44,484 nt of DNA. Origin: Christensenella sp. UBA5327. GTDB lineage: Bacteria; Bacillota; Clostridia; Christensenellales; Aristaeellaceae. Below are positions 15,404-25,017 of the stretch, one piece after another (position 1 is the stretch's first letter; each line of letters opens with the position of its first letter). The position numbers and the translations under genes are program-made. Under the pieces are notes generated by a model. It made no database searches. It saw only the letters and a program-made list of their open reading frames with translations, and was not told the DNA's origin. The stretch covers positions 406 to 44,889 of the forward strand of contig DHQX01000010.1 in NCBI GenBank assembly GCA_002411105.1, in the 5' to 3' direction.

Positions 15404-17644
15404 ATGCCCCAGGCGGGGCGCTATGCCCAGGTGATTGTTGATATCGCGGTGTCTGACACCGACCGTGTGTACACCTACCGGGTGCCGGAGGGGATGACGT
15501 TGGTGCCGGGTACCCGGGTATCGGTGCCCTTTGGTCACCGGGAGCTGGAGGGCTATGTGCTGGCCCTCAGCGATGAAACCGACTTGGCGCAGGAGCGCAT
15601 CAAGCCAGTGACCTCAGCGCTTGAGGACTATCCCGCTCTCCTGCCGGAGCTGATGGAGCTGGCGCAGGAGATTAGCCGGGAGCGGCATTGCCCCCTGGCG
15701 CTGGCGCTGCGGCTGATGTTGCCCGCTGAGATGCGCACCGGGCGCGTGCGGGTGAAAACACAGCTGGCGGCAAAACTTGCGATCGCGCCTGACGCGGTGG
15801 CGCAGGCGATCAAGGCCGAAACCCGTTCGCCCAAGCGCAGGCTGTTGCTGCAGCTGCTCTCCGACGGCCTTTCACACCCGGTTTCAGAGCTGAAAGCCCT
15901 GGTGAGGGATCCGCTGCCAGCCCTGCGGGCGCTGGAAGAAAAGGGCCTGGTGGCTGTGTCTGATCAGGAGGTGCTGCGCCAGCCCCTGCCCAGCGTGTCG
16001 TTGCAGGAGCCGGAGCCGGTGCTGACCGCCGGGCAGGAGGAAGCGCTGGGCGAGATACTGCCCGCCATCAAGCGGGGCAGCGGCGCTTTTTTGCTCCATG
16101 GGGTGACGGGCTCCGGCAAGACCGAGGTCTACATCCGCGCTGTCAAGGCCTGCTTGAAAAGCGGCAAGGGCGCCATCGTGCTGATCCCGGAGATCGTGCT
16201 CACACCACAGATGGTGAGCTGGTTCAGGGGCCGGTTCGGGGATGTGGCGGCGGTGATGCACTCCCGCCTGTCAGCTGGCGAACGCTTTGACGAGTGGCGC
16301 AGGGTGCGCCGGGCTGAGGCCCGGGTGGTGATCGGGGCCAGGAGCGCGGTGTTTGCGCCAGTGGAACGCCTGGGGCTGGTTGTGGTGGATGAGGAGCATG
16401 AACCCAGCTACCAGGCGGAAAATGCCCCGGCCTATGACGCCCGGGACATGGCGCTCCAAAGGGCCCGGCGGGAGGGCGCGGTGGTGATCCTGGCCAGCGC
16501 CACGCCCAGCATTCTCTCTTTCGCCAAGGCCAGCCGAGGAGACTATATGCTCCTTGAAATGCCCGACCGGGTGGGTGTGAGCGCACTTCCCCAGGTGACC
16601 CTGGTTGACATGCGGGAGGAGCTGCGGCTGGGCAACCGCAGCATGTTTTCAGCACTTCTGCAGGAACGGCTGGACGCCTGCATGGCTTCTGGCCAACAGG
16701 CGATGATCTTCCTGAATCGCCGGGGCTATGCGCCTGGGGTGCTGTGCCGAAAATGCGGCCATGTGGTGCCCTGCCCCCAGTGCGATGTGAAGATGACCTA
16801 CCACCAGCAAGACGGGCTGATGCGCTGCCATTACTGCGGGCTCACCCAGGCGCTGCCTGACAGCTGCCCCGTTTGCCATAGCCGGTTTATCAAGCCCTTT
16901 GGCATTGGCACCCAGAAGGTGGAGGAGGAGCTGCGCAGGCGCTACCCGGAGGTGGAGATCGTGCGGCTGGATCTGGACACCACCACTGGCAAGGATGCCC
17001 ATCGGGCGCTTTTGGACCGCTTCCGCTCTGGCCAGGCCCGCATCATGGTGGGCACCCAGATGATCGCCAAGGGGCTGGATTTTCCCCAGGTGACGCTGGT
17101 GGGGGCGGTGCTGGCGGATCTGTCGCTGAACCTGCCGGACTACCGCTCGGAGGAGCGCACCTTCCAACTGCTCACCCAGGTGGCGGGCCGGGCAGGCCGT
17201 GCTAACCGGCCCGGGGAAGTGATCATCCAGACCTATAAGCCAGAGCACTTCGCCATCCAGGCCGCGGCCCAGCAGGACTACCGCGCCTTTTTCAACCAGG
17301 AGTTTTCAAGGCGCAGACAGAAGCTCTACCCACCCTTCACGATGCTGGTGCGGCTGCTGGTTGAGGCCAGGCAGGAGCGTCAGGCCCGGGAGGTCTCGGG
17401 CAAGCTGTATGCCCGGGTGACCCAGATGCTGGCGGACAACCCGCGGCTCAAGCGCCGGGTGATTTTCGCCCGGGAGGATGAATCGCCCATCAAGCGCATC
17501 GCGGGGCTCTCCCGCGCGCAGGTGTTTATGAAGCTGCTGGTGCACCCGGAAAGCGATGAAGTGCTGCAGTTTTTGAAAGACTTATCAGAAGAACCCTGGC
17601 CCTGCCGGGTAAACTTAGAAGTAAACCCGGCCAGCATGGCCTGA
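15404..17644 (+). CDS. priA: Primosomal replication restart helicase PriA
   Basis: A 746-residue superfamily 2 DNA helicase that reloads the replisome at stalled forks. The N-terminal DNA-binding domain (1-110) is followed by Walker A GVTGSGKTE, the DEEH box and the SATPS motif. Eight cysteines (CRKCG, CPQC, CHYCG, CPVC) form the zinc-binding insertion, and the C-terminal helicase half has GTQMIAKGLDFPQV and QVAGRAGR. The length is normal. ATG 15404 lies 2 bases after coaBC. Confidence 0.97.
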   Translation: MPQAGRYAQVIVDIAVSDTDRVYTYRVPEGMTLVPGTRVSVPFGHRELEGYVLALSDETDLAQERIKPVTSALEDYPALLPELMELAQEISRERHCPLALALRLMLPAEMRTGRVRVKTQLAAKLAIAPDAVAQAIKAETRSPKRRLLLQLLSDGLSHPVSELKALVRDPLPALRALEEKGLVAVSDQEVLRQPLPSVSLQEPEPVLTAGQEEALGEILPAIKRGSGAFLLHGVTGSGKTEVYIRAVKACLKSGKGAIVLIPEIVLTPQMVSWFRGRFGDVAAVMHSRLSAGERFDEWRRVRRAEARVVIGARSAVFAPVERLGLVVVDEEHEPSYQAENAPAYDARDMALQRARREGAVVILASATPSILSFAKASRGDYMLLEMPDRVGVSALPQVTLVDMREELRLGNRSMFSALLQERLDACMASGQQAMIFLNRRGYAPGVLCRKCGHVVPCPQCDVKMTYHQQDGLMRCHYCGLTQALPDSCPVCHSRFIKPFGIGTQKVEEELRRRYPEVEIVRLDLDTTTGKDAHRALLDRFRSGQARIMVGTQMIAKGLDFPQVTLVGAVLADLSLNLPDYRSEERTFQLLTQVAGRAGRANRPGEVIIQTYKPEHFAIQAAAQQDYRAFFNQEFSRRRQKLYPPFTMLVRLLVEARQERQAREVSGKLYARVTQMLADNPRLKRRVIFAREDESPIKRIAGLSRAQVFMKLLVHPESDEVLQFLKDLSEEPWPCRVNLEVNPASMA

Positions 17645-17668
17645 GACGACGGAGGAAGACAAGCAGAC

Positions 17669-18190
17669 ATGTCCAGGAAAAAGATTTTTACCATCGGCGC
17701 CCAGGAGCTCAGGGGAAAAAGCCGCCCCATCACCAGGTTTGACACCCGCCTGGCGCTAATCCTGCGCGATATGGCGGATACCATGTATGAAGCCAACGGC
17801 GTGGGGCTGGCTGCCCCCCAGGTGGGCATCCTGCGCCGCCTGGTGGTGATTGATGTGGGGGAAGGGCTGATGGAGCTGGTGAACCCTGAGATCATAGCCG
17901 CAGAGGGCGAGTGCGGCATGGTGGAGGGGTGCCTGAGCGTGCCTGGCCGCCGCGGCTTTGTGACCCGCAGCGAAAAGGTGACCCTCAAAGCCCAGGACAA
18001 GACTGGAAAACCCTTTGAAGTGGTGGCGGACGGCCTCCTGGCACGTGCCATCCAGCATGAGATTGACCATCTTGACGGCATCCTGTATGTGGACAAGATG
18101 GACCACGAGGTATTTGAGGATGATGAAGAGGAGGAGGCCCCTGTGGCGGAGCTTCCCGCCAGGCGGCGCGCCCGGCGCCGGGTGGGCTGA
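17669..18190 (+). CDS. def: Peptide deformylase
   Basis: A 173-residue metalloenzyme that removes the formyl group from nascent proteins. All three motifs are intact: GVGLAAPQ (44-51), EGCLS (87-91, metal ligand Cys89) and QHEIDHL (129-135, metal ligands His130 and His134, catalytic Glu131). The C-terminal 25 residues are odd: an acidic run (DDEEEE) followed by a basic run (RRRARRR), beyond the end of typical family members. ATG 17669 has GGAGGAAG about 12 bases upstream. Its TGA shares one base with the fmt start codon, pairing formyl removal with formyl addition. Confidence 0.96.
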   Translation: MSRKKIFTIGAQELRGKSRPITRFDTRLALILRDMADTMYEANGVGLAAPQVGILRRLVVIDVGEGLMELVNPEIIAAEGECGMVEGCLSVPGRRGFVTRSEKVTLKAQDKTGKPFEVVADGLLARAIQHEIDHLDGILYVDKMDHEVFEDDEEEEAPVAELPARRRARRRVG

Positions 18191-19125
18191 TGCGCATCGT
18201 CTTCATGGGCACCCCGGACTATGCCGCCGCCTCCCTCCAGGCGCTGCTTGACGCGGGATATGAGGTGGTGGGTGTCTTCACCCAGCCGGACAAGCCCAAG
18301 GGCCGGAGCGGCAAGGTGATCGCCCCGCCGGTGAAAACGCTGGCACAGCAGCACGGCATCCCGGTCTATCAGCCCCGGCGCATTCGCGGCGAAGGGGTGG
18401 AGACCCTGCGCGCCCTGGCGCCAGACCTGTGTGTGACAGCGGCCTTTGGCCAGATACTGTCCCAGGAGATTCTGGATATCCCCCGCCTGGGCACCGTCAA
18501 TGTGCATGCTTCGCTATTGCCCGGATACCGGGGTTCTTCCCCGGTGCACTGGGCGATCATCAACGGGGAATCAAAGACCGGCATCACCACCATGATGACA
18601 GACGCCGGCATCGATACCGGGGACATTCTGCTGCAGGCGGAAACCCGCATCCTGCCCGGAGAAACCGCAGGGGAGCTGATCCAGCGGCTGGCAGCCATCG
18701 GTGCAGAGCTGCTGATTGATACGGTAAAGGCGATGGAAAAGGGCAATTGCCCCCGCGCACCGCAGGATGAAAGCCAGATGAGCTACTACCCCCTGCTGAC
18801 CCGGGAGCTGGGCAGAATAGACTGGCGTGCCCCGGCACGGGAGATCGTGAACCGTATCCACGGGCTTAACCCCTGGCCTTCAGCCTTTAGCGCTTCCCCC
18901 TGGGGGCAGTTGAAGCTGCACCGGGCGGAGGAGACGGCAGGCAGCGGCATGCCGGGTGAAATCCTGCTGGCCAGCCCCAAGGAGGGCCTGGTGATAGCAG
19001 GCGGTGAGGGCGCGGTGCGGATCATCTCCATGCAGGCGCCAGGCGGCAAGGCCATGGCGCCGGAGGATTTTCTCAGGGGACATCCCCTGCCCGCGGGTGC
19101 CGGGCATATGAACGGAGAAGCGTGA
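18190..19125 (+). CDS. fmt: Methionyl-tRNA formyltransferase
   Basis: A 311-residue enzyme that formylates initiator Met-tRNA using 10-formyl-THF. Seen are MRIVFMGTPDYAAASLQALL at the N-terminus, the catalytic block NVHASLLPGYRGSSPVHWAI (Asn, His) and DAGIDTGDILLQ, and a smaller C-terminal OB-like domain (NPWPSAFSASPWGQLKLHRA). ATG 18190 overlaps the def stop (TGATG), and the gene is similarly linked by TGATG to rsmB. Confidence 0.97.
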   Translation: MRIVFMGTPDYAAASLQALLDAGYEVVGVFTQPDKPKGRSGKVIAPPVKTLAQQHGIPVYQPRRIRGEGVETLRALAPDLCVTAAFGQILSQEILDIPRLGTVNVHASLLPGYRGSSPVHWAIINGESKTGITTMMTDAGIDTGDILLQAETRILPGETAGELIQRLAAIGAELLIDTVKAMEKGNCPRAPQDESQMSYYPLLTRELGRIDWRAPAREIVNRIHGLNPWPSAFSASPWGQLKLHRAEETAGSGMPGEILLASPKEGLVIAGGEGAVRIISMQAPGGKAMAPEDFLRGHPLPAGAGHMNGEA

Positions 19126-20741
19126 TGGACGGACAGGACAGGCGGAAACCCAGGTATGGCAAGCCCGCAGACGGCAAGCCTTTTGCGAAGCGCGCCCCGG
19201 AGGGGCAGCGCCCTGCCCGCGGCGGCCCCTATGGCAAGCCGGCGGGAGAGCGCCCTGCGCGCAGTGGCCCCTATGGCAAGCCAGCGGGAGAGCGCCCTGC
19301 GCGCAGTGGCCCTTACGGTAAGCCAGTGGGTGAGGGGAGACCAGCCTTCCGGCGCCAACCAGGGCCGATGAGCCCACGGCCAGTTCCGCCGCGCCCTGCC
19401 GCGCCCATCCTGTCGCCTGACGCCAGGCGATCAGCGCTGCTTGTCTTAAACCGGGTGCTGATTGACGAGGGCTTTGCGTCGCTGTCGCTGGATGAGCAGT
19501 TCCAGCAGGCCACCCTCAGCCCCCGGGATAAGCGGCTGGCTACAGCCCTGGTGTATACAACCCTTGAAAACCTGCTAAAGCTGGACTTTGCGCTGGACCG
19601 GTTCCTCAAGGACCGGACGGAGCTTGATCCCCGGGTGCTGAACCTGTTGCGCATGAGCGCCTGCCAGCTGCTGCTGATGGACCGGGTGCCGGATTTTGCC
19701 GCGGTGAACGAGGCGGTAAACCTGACCCGGGGAATGGGGCTTGAGGCGATGACGGGGCTGGTCAACGGCGTGCTGCGCTCGCTGGTGAGGGAGAAGGACA
19801 ACATCCCCTGGCCCCAGGAGGGTGACCCGGATTACCTAAGCATCACCTACTCCATCCCCGCCTGGCTGATAGAGCGCATTACGGCGGGCTACGGGGAGGA
19901 GACCGCGCGGCAGATCGTGGCCTTCCGGAAATCCCAGCACGCCATTACCATCCGGCGCAACACCCTGCGCCTTTCCCAAAAGGAATTTGATGAAGTCCTG
20001 GGGAAAAAGGTCTGGCAGCTGTCCCCCGGCCTTCTGCCTGATGTCCACCATGTCTCAGGTGCCGCTTCCATCGCCCGGGACATCCACTTTCTGGAGGGGG
20101 CCTTCTCCATCCAGGGGGAGGGCAGCATGATGGCGGCCCTGGCCGTGGCGCCGGGCATAGGCGCCCGGGTGCTTGACGCCTGCGCCGCACCCGGCGGCAA
20201 AACCTGCCTGATGGCTGAGATGATGCAGAACACCGGGCGCATCCACGCCTGGGATGTGCATGAGCACCGCATCAAGCTGCTGGAAGCGCAGCTGGAGCGT
20301 CTGCGCATCTACAACGTGCGCCCGGCAGTGCGGGATGCCAGCGTGCACCAGGAGCGCTTTGACGGCGAGATGGACGCGGTATTGATCGACGCCCCCTGCT
20401 CCGGCACCGGCGTGATGGCGGAAAAGCCCGATGTGAAATACCGCCTCACCCCGGAAGGTCTGGCGGCGCTGCAAGACATCCAACATCGGCTGCTTGATGC
20501 CTGCGCGCCTTATGTGAAGTCAGGCGGCACCCTGGTCTATGCCACCTGCAGCCTGCTGCCTGAGGAGAACAGCCAGCAGATCGAGCGCTTCCTGCGTGAG
20601 CACCCGGAGTTCAGCCTGGACCGGCTGCCAGAGAGCATTCCTGAAAGCTTCCGGGCCCACTCAGGGGCCCAGGGGCTTCAGCTGCTGCCCCACCGGGATG
20701 GGGTGGAGGGCTTCTTCATCGCCCGGATGAAAAAGGCATGA
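19125..20741 (+). CDS. rsmB: 16S rRNA (cytosine-967-C5) methyltransferase with repeat-bearing N-terminal extension
   Basis: A 538-residue m5C methyltransferase. The NusB-like RNA-binding domain begins at about residue 90 (SPDARRSALLVLNRVL), and the Rossmann SAM-binding domain includes LDACAAPGGKTC. Both family cysteines are present, in DAPCSGTG and YATCSL. The unusual part is residues 1-90: a Pro/Gly/Arg/Lys-rich, probably disordered extension containing two perfect-frame copies plus a partial third of a 14-residue unit (GPYGKPAGERPARS). ATG 19125 shares one base with the fmt stop; a GTG three bases upstream is a less likely alternative. Confidence 0.95.
   Translation: MDGQDRRKPRYGKPADGKPFAKRAPEGQRPARGGPYGKPAGERPARSGPYGKPAGERPARSGPYGKPVGEGRPAFRRQPGPMSPRPVPPRPAAPILSPDARRSALLVLNRVLIDEGFASLSLDEQFQQATLSPRDKRLATALVYTTLENLLKLDFALDRFLKDRTELDPRVLNLLRMSACQLLLMDRVPDFAAVNEAVNLTRGMGLEAMTGLVNGVLRSLVREKDNIPWPQEGDPDYLSITYSIPAWLIERITAGYGEETARQIVAFRKSQHAITIRRNTLRLSQKEFDEVLGKKVWQLSPGLLPDVHHVSGAASIARDIHFLEGAFSIQGEGSMMAALAVAPGIGARVLDACAAPGGKTCLMAEMMQNTGRIHAWDVHEHRIKLLEAQLERLRIYNVRPAVRDASVHQERFDGEMDAVLIDAPCSGTGVMAEKPDVKYRLTPEGLAALQDIQHRLLDACAPYVKSGGTLVYATCSLLPEENSQQIERFLREHPEFSLDRLPESIPESFRAHSGAQGLQLLPHRDGVEGFFIARMKKA
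19224..19329 (+). repeat. 42-bp in-frame tandem repeat within rsmB
   Basis: Units 19224-19265 and 19266-19307 differ by only one or two bases, and a partial third copy starts at 19308. Each 42-bp unit encodes 14 residues of the basic N-terminal extension. The near identity points to recent slippage or unequal exchange. Confidence 0.85.
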
Positions 20742-21805
20742 GCGAAAAGCTGCTGCTGCCGGGGCTTACATTTCCTGATCTGGAAGCCCTGGTGAAGGAT
20801 CTGGGTGAGCCGGCATACCGCGCCCGGCAGGTGAACGACTGGCTCAAAAAGGGCAGTGGCTTTGAGGACATGGGAAACCTGCCCAAGGCTTTTCTGGAAA
20901 AACTGGCGGGGCGCGCCATCGCCCAGCCGGTGCAGATTGCCAGCCGCCAGGTATCTGCCATGGATGGCACGGAGAAATACCTGTTCTCCATGTTGGACGG
21001 CCACTGTGTGGAAGGGGTGCTGATGCGCTATCGCTATGGCCTCACCCTGTGCCTGTCCACTCAGGTGGGTTGCCGGATGGGCTGCGCCTTTTGCGCCAGC
21101 ACTCTGGAGGGCAAGCTGCGGGACCTGAAAGCCGGGGAGATGGTGGGCATGGCGCTGGTTGTGAACCGTTTGTGCGGGGAAGAGCGGGTGCACAACATCG
21201 TGCTGATGGGCAGTGGTGAGCCGCTGGACAACTACGATGAGGTTGTGCGCTTTCTGAGAATCATCTCCTCCCCGGACAGCCTGAACATCGGCATCCGGCG
21301 CATCTCGCTGTCCACCTGTGGGCTGCCCCAAAAGATGCGGCAGCTGGCCCGGGAGGGGCTGCCGGTCACCCTGTCGGTATCCCTTCACGCGCCCAATGAT
21401 GATGTCCGGCGGCAGATCATGCCGGTGGCAAAGAGCGTTTCCATGGAGGAACTGCTTGGGGCCTGCCGGGATTATGCTCAAATGACCGGGCGGCGGGTGG
21501 TGTTTGAGTATGCGCTGATCAAAGGGGTCAACGCCTCCCCGGAGCACGCCCGGGAGCTGGCCGGCCGGCTGCGGGGCATGCTCTGCCATGTGAATCTGAT
21601 TCCGCTAAATGATGTGCCGGAGCGGAACCTGAGGGCCGCAAGCCCGGGGGAGATCAATGCCTTTCGCCAGACGCTTGAGGGCTCCGGCATCTCCGCCACC
21701 ATAAGAAGGGAGATGGGGGCTGATATCTCCGGCGCCTGCGGGCAGCTGCGCGCCCAGTATCTGAAAAACCCGCTGAACCCGAAAAAGGAGGATCAAAGCC
21801 CGTGA
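20738..21805 (+). CDS. rlmN: Dual-specificity 23S rRNA/tRNA adenine C2-methyltransferase RlmN
   Basis: A 355-residue radical SAM enzyme that methylates A2503 of 23S rRNA and A37 of some tRNAs. The 4Fe-4S motif is CRMGCAFC, preceded by LCLSTQVG. The methyl-transfer cysteines are visible in SLSTCGLPQ and near the C-terminus in SGACGQL. It starts with ATG overlapping the rsmB TGA by 4 bases (ATGA). Confidence 0.96.
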   Translation: MSEKLLLPGLTFPDLEALVKDLGEPAYRARQVNDWLKKGSGFEDMGNLPKAFLEKLAGRAIAQPVQIASRQVSAMDGTEKYLFSMLDGHCVEGVLMRYRYGLTLCLSTQVGCRMGCAFCASTLEGKLRDLKAGEMVGMALVVNRLCGEERVHNIVLMGSGEPLDNYDEVVRFLRIISSPDSLNIGIRRISLSTCGLPQKMRQLAREGLPVTLSVSLHAPNDDVRRQIMPVAKSVSMEELLGACRDYAQMTGRRVVFEYALIKGVNASPEHARELAGRLRGMLCHVNLIPLNDVPERNLRAASPGEINAFRQTLEGSGISATIRREMGADISGACGQLRAQYLKNPLNPKKEDQSP

Positions 21806-22506
21806 TCGCCCTTGGCAGGACAGACACCGGCAAGGTGCGCCCCAGCAACCAGGATGCCCTGCTTGAAACCGCAGGGCCATATCCGGTATTTGCGGTGGCA
21901 GATGGCATGGGGGGGCACCGGGGCGGCAACATCGCCAGCGCCATGGCGGTGGACTGCTTAAGCGAGATCGACACCCAGCAGCATCCGGATGAGGCGAAGC
22001 TGAAAGCGGCCTTTGACCGTGCCAACCGCCTGATCTGGGAGCGCCAGCGGCGGGACATGAGCCTGTCCGGTATGGGCACCACCCTCACGGCTCTCTGGGA
22101 GGGGGATGACCATGTGCTGCTGGGCCATGTGGGGGACAGCCGGGCCTACCTGTTCCGGGAGGGGACGCTCCGGCAGGTATCGGCTGACCATTCCCTGGTG
22201 GGGGAGCTGATGCGCACGGGAGTATTGAGTGCTGAGGATGCCCGCACCTACCCTTATCGCAACATCGTGACCCGGGCAGTGGGCACCGACCAGGCCCTGG
22301 AGAGCGATATTGCCCGGGAGGACAAACGGCCAGGCGACCGGTGGATGCTGTGCTCGGACGGGCTGACGGAGTATGCGGATGGCGAGGCCATCGCACAGGC
22401 GCTGCGGCTGCCCCTTGATGAGGCGGCAGAGCAGCTGATGGCCCTGGCGCTATCGGGCGGCGGGCGGGATAACATCACCATGCTCCTGCTTGAGGTGCCC
22501 AAGTGA
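21802..22506 (+). CDS. prpC: PP2C-family serine/threonine phosphatase
   Basis: A 234-residue metal-dependent phosphatase that reverses PrkC phosphorylation. Metal-binding motifs are intact: SNQDALL, VADGMGGHRGG, HVGDSRAYLF, CSDGLTEY and GGGRDNITMLL. It starts at GTG 21802, whose last bases form the rlmN stop (GTGA), so it is translationally coupled. Placement before prkC is the standard Gram-positive arrangement. Confidence 0.96.
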   Translation: MIALGRTDTGKVRPSNQDALLETAGPYPVFAVADGMGGHRGGNIASAMAVDCLSEIDTQQHPDEAKLKAAFDRANRLIWERQRRDMSLSGMGTTLTALWEGDDHVLLGHVGDSRAYLFREGTLRQVSADHSLVGELMRTGVLSAEDARTYPYRNIVTRAVGTDQALESDIAREDKRPGDRWMLCSDGLTEYADGEAIAQALRLPLDEAAEQLMALALSGGGRDNITMLLLEVPK

Positions 22507-24137
22507 CCGGTACCGTGCTGATGGACCGCTACCGGCTGGAGGAGCTGATCGGCGAAGGCGGCATGGCCAGCGTCTACCGGGCCCTTGACCTGCGCACCGG
22601 GCACCGGGTGGCGGTGAAGTTCCTGCGCCAGGAATTCCACAAAAACCCGGAGTTTCTGGACCGCTTCAGGCGGGAGGCCACCGCTGCCAGCCGCATGTCC
22701 CACCACAACATCGTGAATCTCCTTGACATCGGCGATGACCCCAAGGCACCCTACCTGGTGTTTGAGTTTGTGGACGGCAAAACACTCAAGGAGATCATCA
22801 CCGACCATGGCCGGCTGCCCCAGGCCACGGCGGTGCAGATCGCCATCCGCATCCTCTCCGCGCTCAGGCATGCCCATGAGGCGGGCATCATCCACCGGGA
22901 TATCAAGCCCCAGAACATCCTGGTGGACCGCCAGGGCTATATCAAGGTGAGTGACTTTGGCATCGCGCGCATGGTGGGGGCCAACACCATGCAGGATGCC
23001 GATGGCAAGCCCTCCATCATGGGCTCGGTGCACTACTTCTCCCCTGAACAGGCAAGAGGGGAGACCGCAACGGTGTCCTCAGACCTGTATTCCGTGGGCG
23101 TGGTGCTGTATGAGATGCTGACCGGCACCGTGCCCTTTGAAGGGGAGACGCCGGTTGCCATCGCGATCCAGCATGTGCAGGTGGCGGCCAAGCCCATCCG
23201 GGAGCTGAACCCCGCCGTCTCCCAGGCCCTGGAAAACGTGGTGGCCAAAGCCATGGAGAAGGACCCCAAGCAGCGCTATGTCTCCGCCATGTTCATGGCC
23301 CAGGCGCTGCACGCCGCCCTTCTGGCCGAAAAGGAACCCACCCAGGACACCCCGGTCTTCCCTGTCCAGCAGCGGCAGCAGGGCAAACGCCGGGGCAGTT
23401 TCCACTCAAGGCTAAGGGAAAAGATCCTGATCCTCCTGCTGAGCCTCGCGATCATCGTGGGCATCGGGGTGGGAGGGATTGTGATTTACCGGGATATTGT
23501 GAATGCCACCCGGGCGCCGCTGCTCATCGCTGAAACCGAGGAAACCGCCATCCGCATGGCGGAGCGGGCGGGGCTTAGCCCCCGCATAGAGCGCATCAGC
23601 AGCAATGAGCCGGTGGGCATGGTCATCACCCAATCCCACGACCTGGGTTTTGCCATGCAGCGGGGGGACACCATTTTGCTCACAGTGTCCTCTGGCCCCA
23701 TCAGAAAGCCGGTGACCCAGGTGACGGGCATCCTCCAGGCCAGCGCGCAAAAGAAGCTGGAACGGATTGGCCTGCGGATGATGGTAACCTCCACCGTCAT
23801 GGACCCGAGCCCCATGGGAACAGTGTTGGAGCAGTACCCGGAGGCGGGAACCGAGATGGACGCGGGAGCCATTGTGCAGGTGGTGGTGTCAGGGGGCGAG
23901 GTGACTGTGCCGCTGCTCACAGGCCTCAGGCAGCAGGACGCGGTGGCGATGCTGGCAAAAGCCGGCCTGCCAACAGGCGGGCTGAGCACGGTGGAAATGA
24001 GTGACCCCGCCCAGCAAGGCCGGGTAGCCTCCCAGTATCCCCAGGCAGGAGAGCTGGTGATGACAGGCACCTCGGTGGATTTGGTGCTCTATGTGCTGCC
24101 CGAAGCCAGCCCCACCCCCACCGCCGGTGGCAGCTGA
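22503..24137 (+). CDS. prkC: Serine/threonine protein kinase with PASTA repeats
   Basis: A 544-residue membrane kinase that senses cell-wall fragments. The cytosolic kinase domain (8-270) has GEGGMASVY, catalytic Lys39, HRDIKPQNIL with Asp133 and DFG at 151-153. A basic linker precedes one membrane helix (about 308-329). The extracellular part holds about three PASTA-like repeats (roughly 337-402, 403-470 and 471-535), fewer than in some relatives with four or more. GTG 22503 overlaps the prpC stop (GTGA). Likely targets include cell-division and translation factors; the neighbouring GTPase RsgA is a known kind of substrate in other Firmicutes. Confidence 0.96.
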   Translation: MTGTVLMDRYRLEELIGEGGMASVYRALDLRTGHRVAVKFLRQEFHKNPEFLDRFRREATAASRMSHHNIVNLLDIGDDPKAPYLVFEFVDGKTLKEIITDHGRLPQATAVQIAIRILSALRHAHEAGIIHRDIKPQNILVDRQGYIKVSDFGIARMVGANTMQDADGKPSIMGSVHYFSPEQARGETATVSSDLYSVGVVLYEMLTGTVPFEGETPVAIAIQHVQVAAKPIRELNPAVSQALENVVAKAMEKDPKQRYVSAMFMAQALHAALLAEKEPTQDTPVFPVQQRQQGKRRGSFHSRLREKILILLLSLAIIVGIGVGGIVIYRDIVNATRAPLLIAETEETAIRMAERAGLSPRIERISSNEPVGMVITQSHDLGFAMQRGDTILLTVSSGPIRKPVTQVTGILQASAQKKLERIGLRMMVTSTVMDPSPMGTVLEQYPEAGTEMDAGAIVQVVVSGGEVTVPLLTGLRQQDAVAMLAKAGLPTGGLSTVEMSDPAQQGRVASQYPQAGELVMTGTSVDLVLYVLPEASPTPTAGGS

Positions 24138-24138
24138 G

Positions 24139-25017
24139 ATGGAGAAGGGCAGGATCATCCAGGGCCGGGGCGGCCTGTATACGGTGCGGGACGAGGCCGG
24201 ACAAGGCTTTGTGCTGCGGGCCAAGAACAAGTTCCGCCGGGCGAACATCACGCCACTGGTGGGCGACAATGTGGATTTCACCCCCGGCAGGGGGGAGGAG
24301 CACGGCTGGATTGAGGAGATCCATCCCCGGAGGTCCTATTGCCTCAGGCCGCCGGTGGCCAACATCACCCAACTGGTCATCACCCTCGCGCCGGAGCCGG
24401 TGCCAGATTTGCTGCTGGTGGATAAGCTATTGGTCTTCTCTTTCCACCAGCGGATTGAGCCGGTGCTGGCGGTGAACAAGGCGGATCTGGACCCGGATAT
24501 GCCCGGAGAGATTGAACAAGCCTACCGCGGGGCAGGGGTGAAGACGCTTGCGCTCAGCGCCCAGACCGGGGACGGGCTGGAGGGGCTGCGCCGCGCCATG
24601 GCGGGGCATATCACCTGCTTTGCCGGGCAATCAGGCGTTGGCAAAAGCACGCTGATCGCCGCCCTCACCGGGGAAGACCTGGAGACCGGCGAGATCAGCC
24701 AGCGCATCAGGCGCGGCAGGCAAACCACCCGGCACATCAGCCTGATTGAGAAAAAGGGCCTGCAGGTGCTGGATACTCCGGGCTTTAGCCTGCTTGATCT
24801 TCCCGAGGAGATGCCCCCTGAGGACTTGAGGCAGGACTATCCCGACTTTGCGCATTTTGCCCATCAGTGCCGCTTTGCTCCCTGCCTGCATGACCGGGAG
24901 CCGGGGTGTGCCGTGGATCAGGCTGCCAGGGAAGGGAAGATTGACACGGGCAGGCTTGAACGATACCGCCAGCTGTTATCGCAGGCGCAGGATAATTGGA
25001 GGGAACGATATGATTGA
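24139..25017 (+). CDS. rsgA: Ribosome small-subunit biogenesis GTPase RsgA
   Basis: A 292-residue circularly permuted GTPase that checks late 30S maturation. An N-terminal OB fold (1-65) is followed by G4 NKAD (113-116), G1 GQSGVGKST (163-171) and G3 DTPG, then a zinc-binding C-terminus with the HQCRFAPCLHDREPGC cysteines and histidine. ATG 24139 is one base after the prkC stop; an in-frame ATG inside prkC would add a proline-rich stretch that relatives lack. No clear Shine-Dalgarno is seen, so translation probably depends on coupling. Confidence 0.95.
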   Translation: MEKGRIIQGRGGLYTVRDEAGQGFVLRAKNKFRRANITPLVGDNVDFTPGRGEEHGWIEEIHPRRSYCLRPPVANITQLVITLAPEPVPDLLLVDKLLVFSFHQRIEPVLAVNKADLDPDMPGEIEQAYRGAGVKTLALSAQTGDGLEGLRRAMAGHITCFAGQSGVGKSTLIAALTGEDLETGEISQRIRRGRQTTRHISLIEKKGLQVLDTPGFSLLDLPEEMPPEDLRQDYPDFAHFAHQCRFAPCLHDREPGCAVDQAAREGKIDTGRLERYRQLLSQAQDNWRERYD

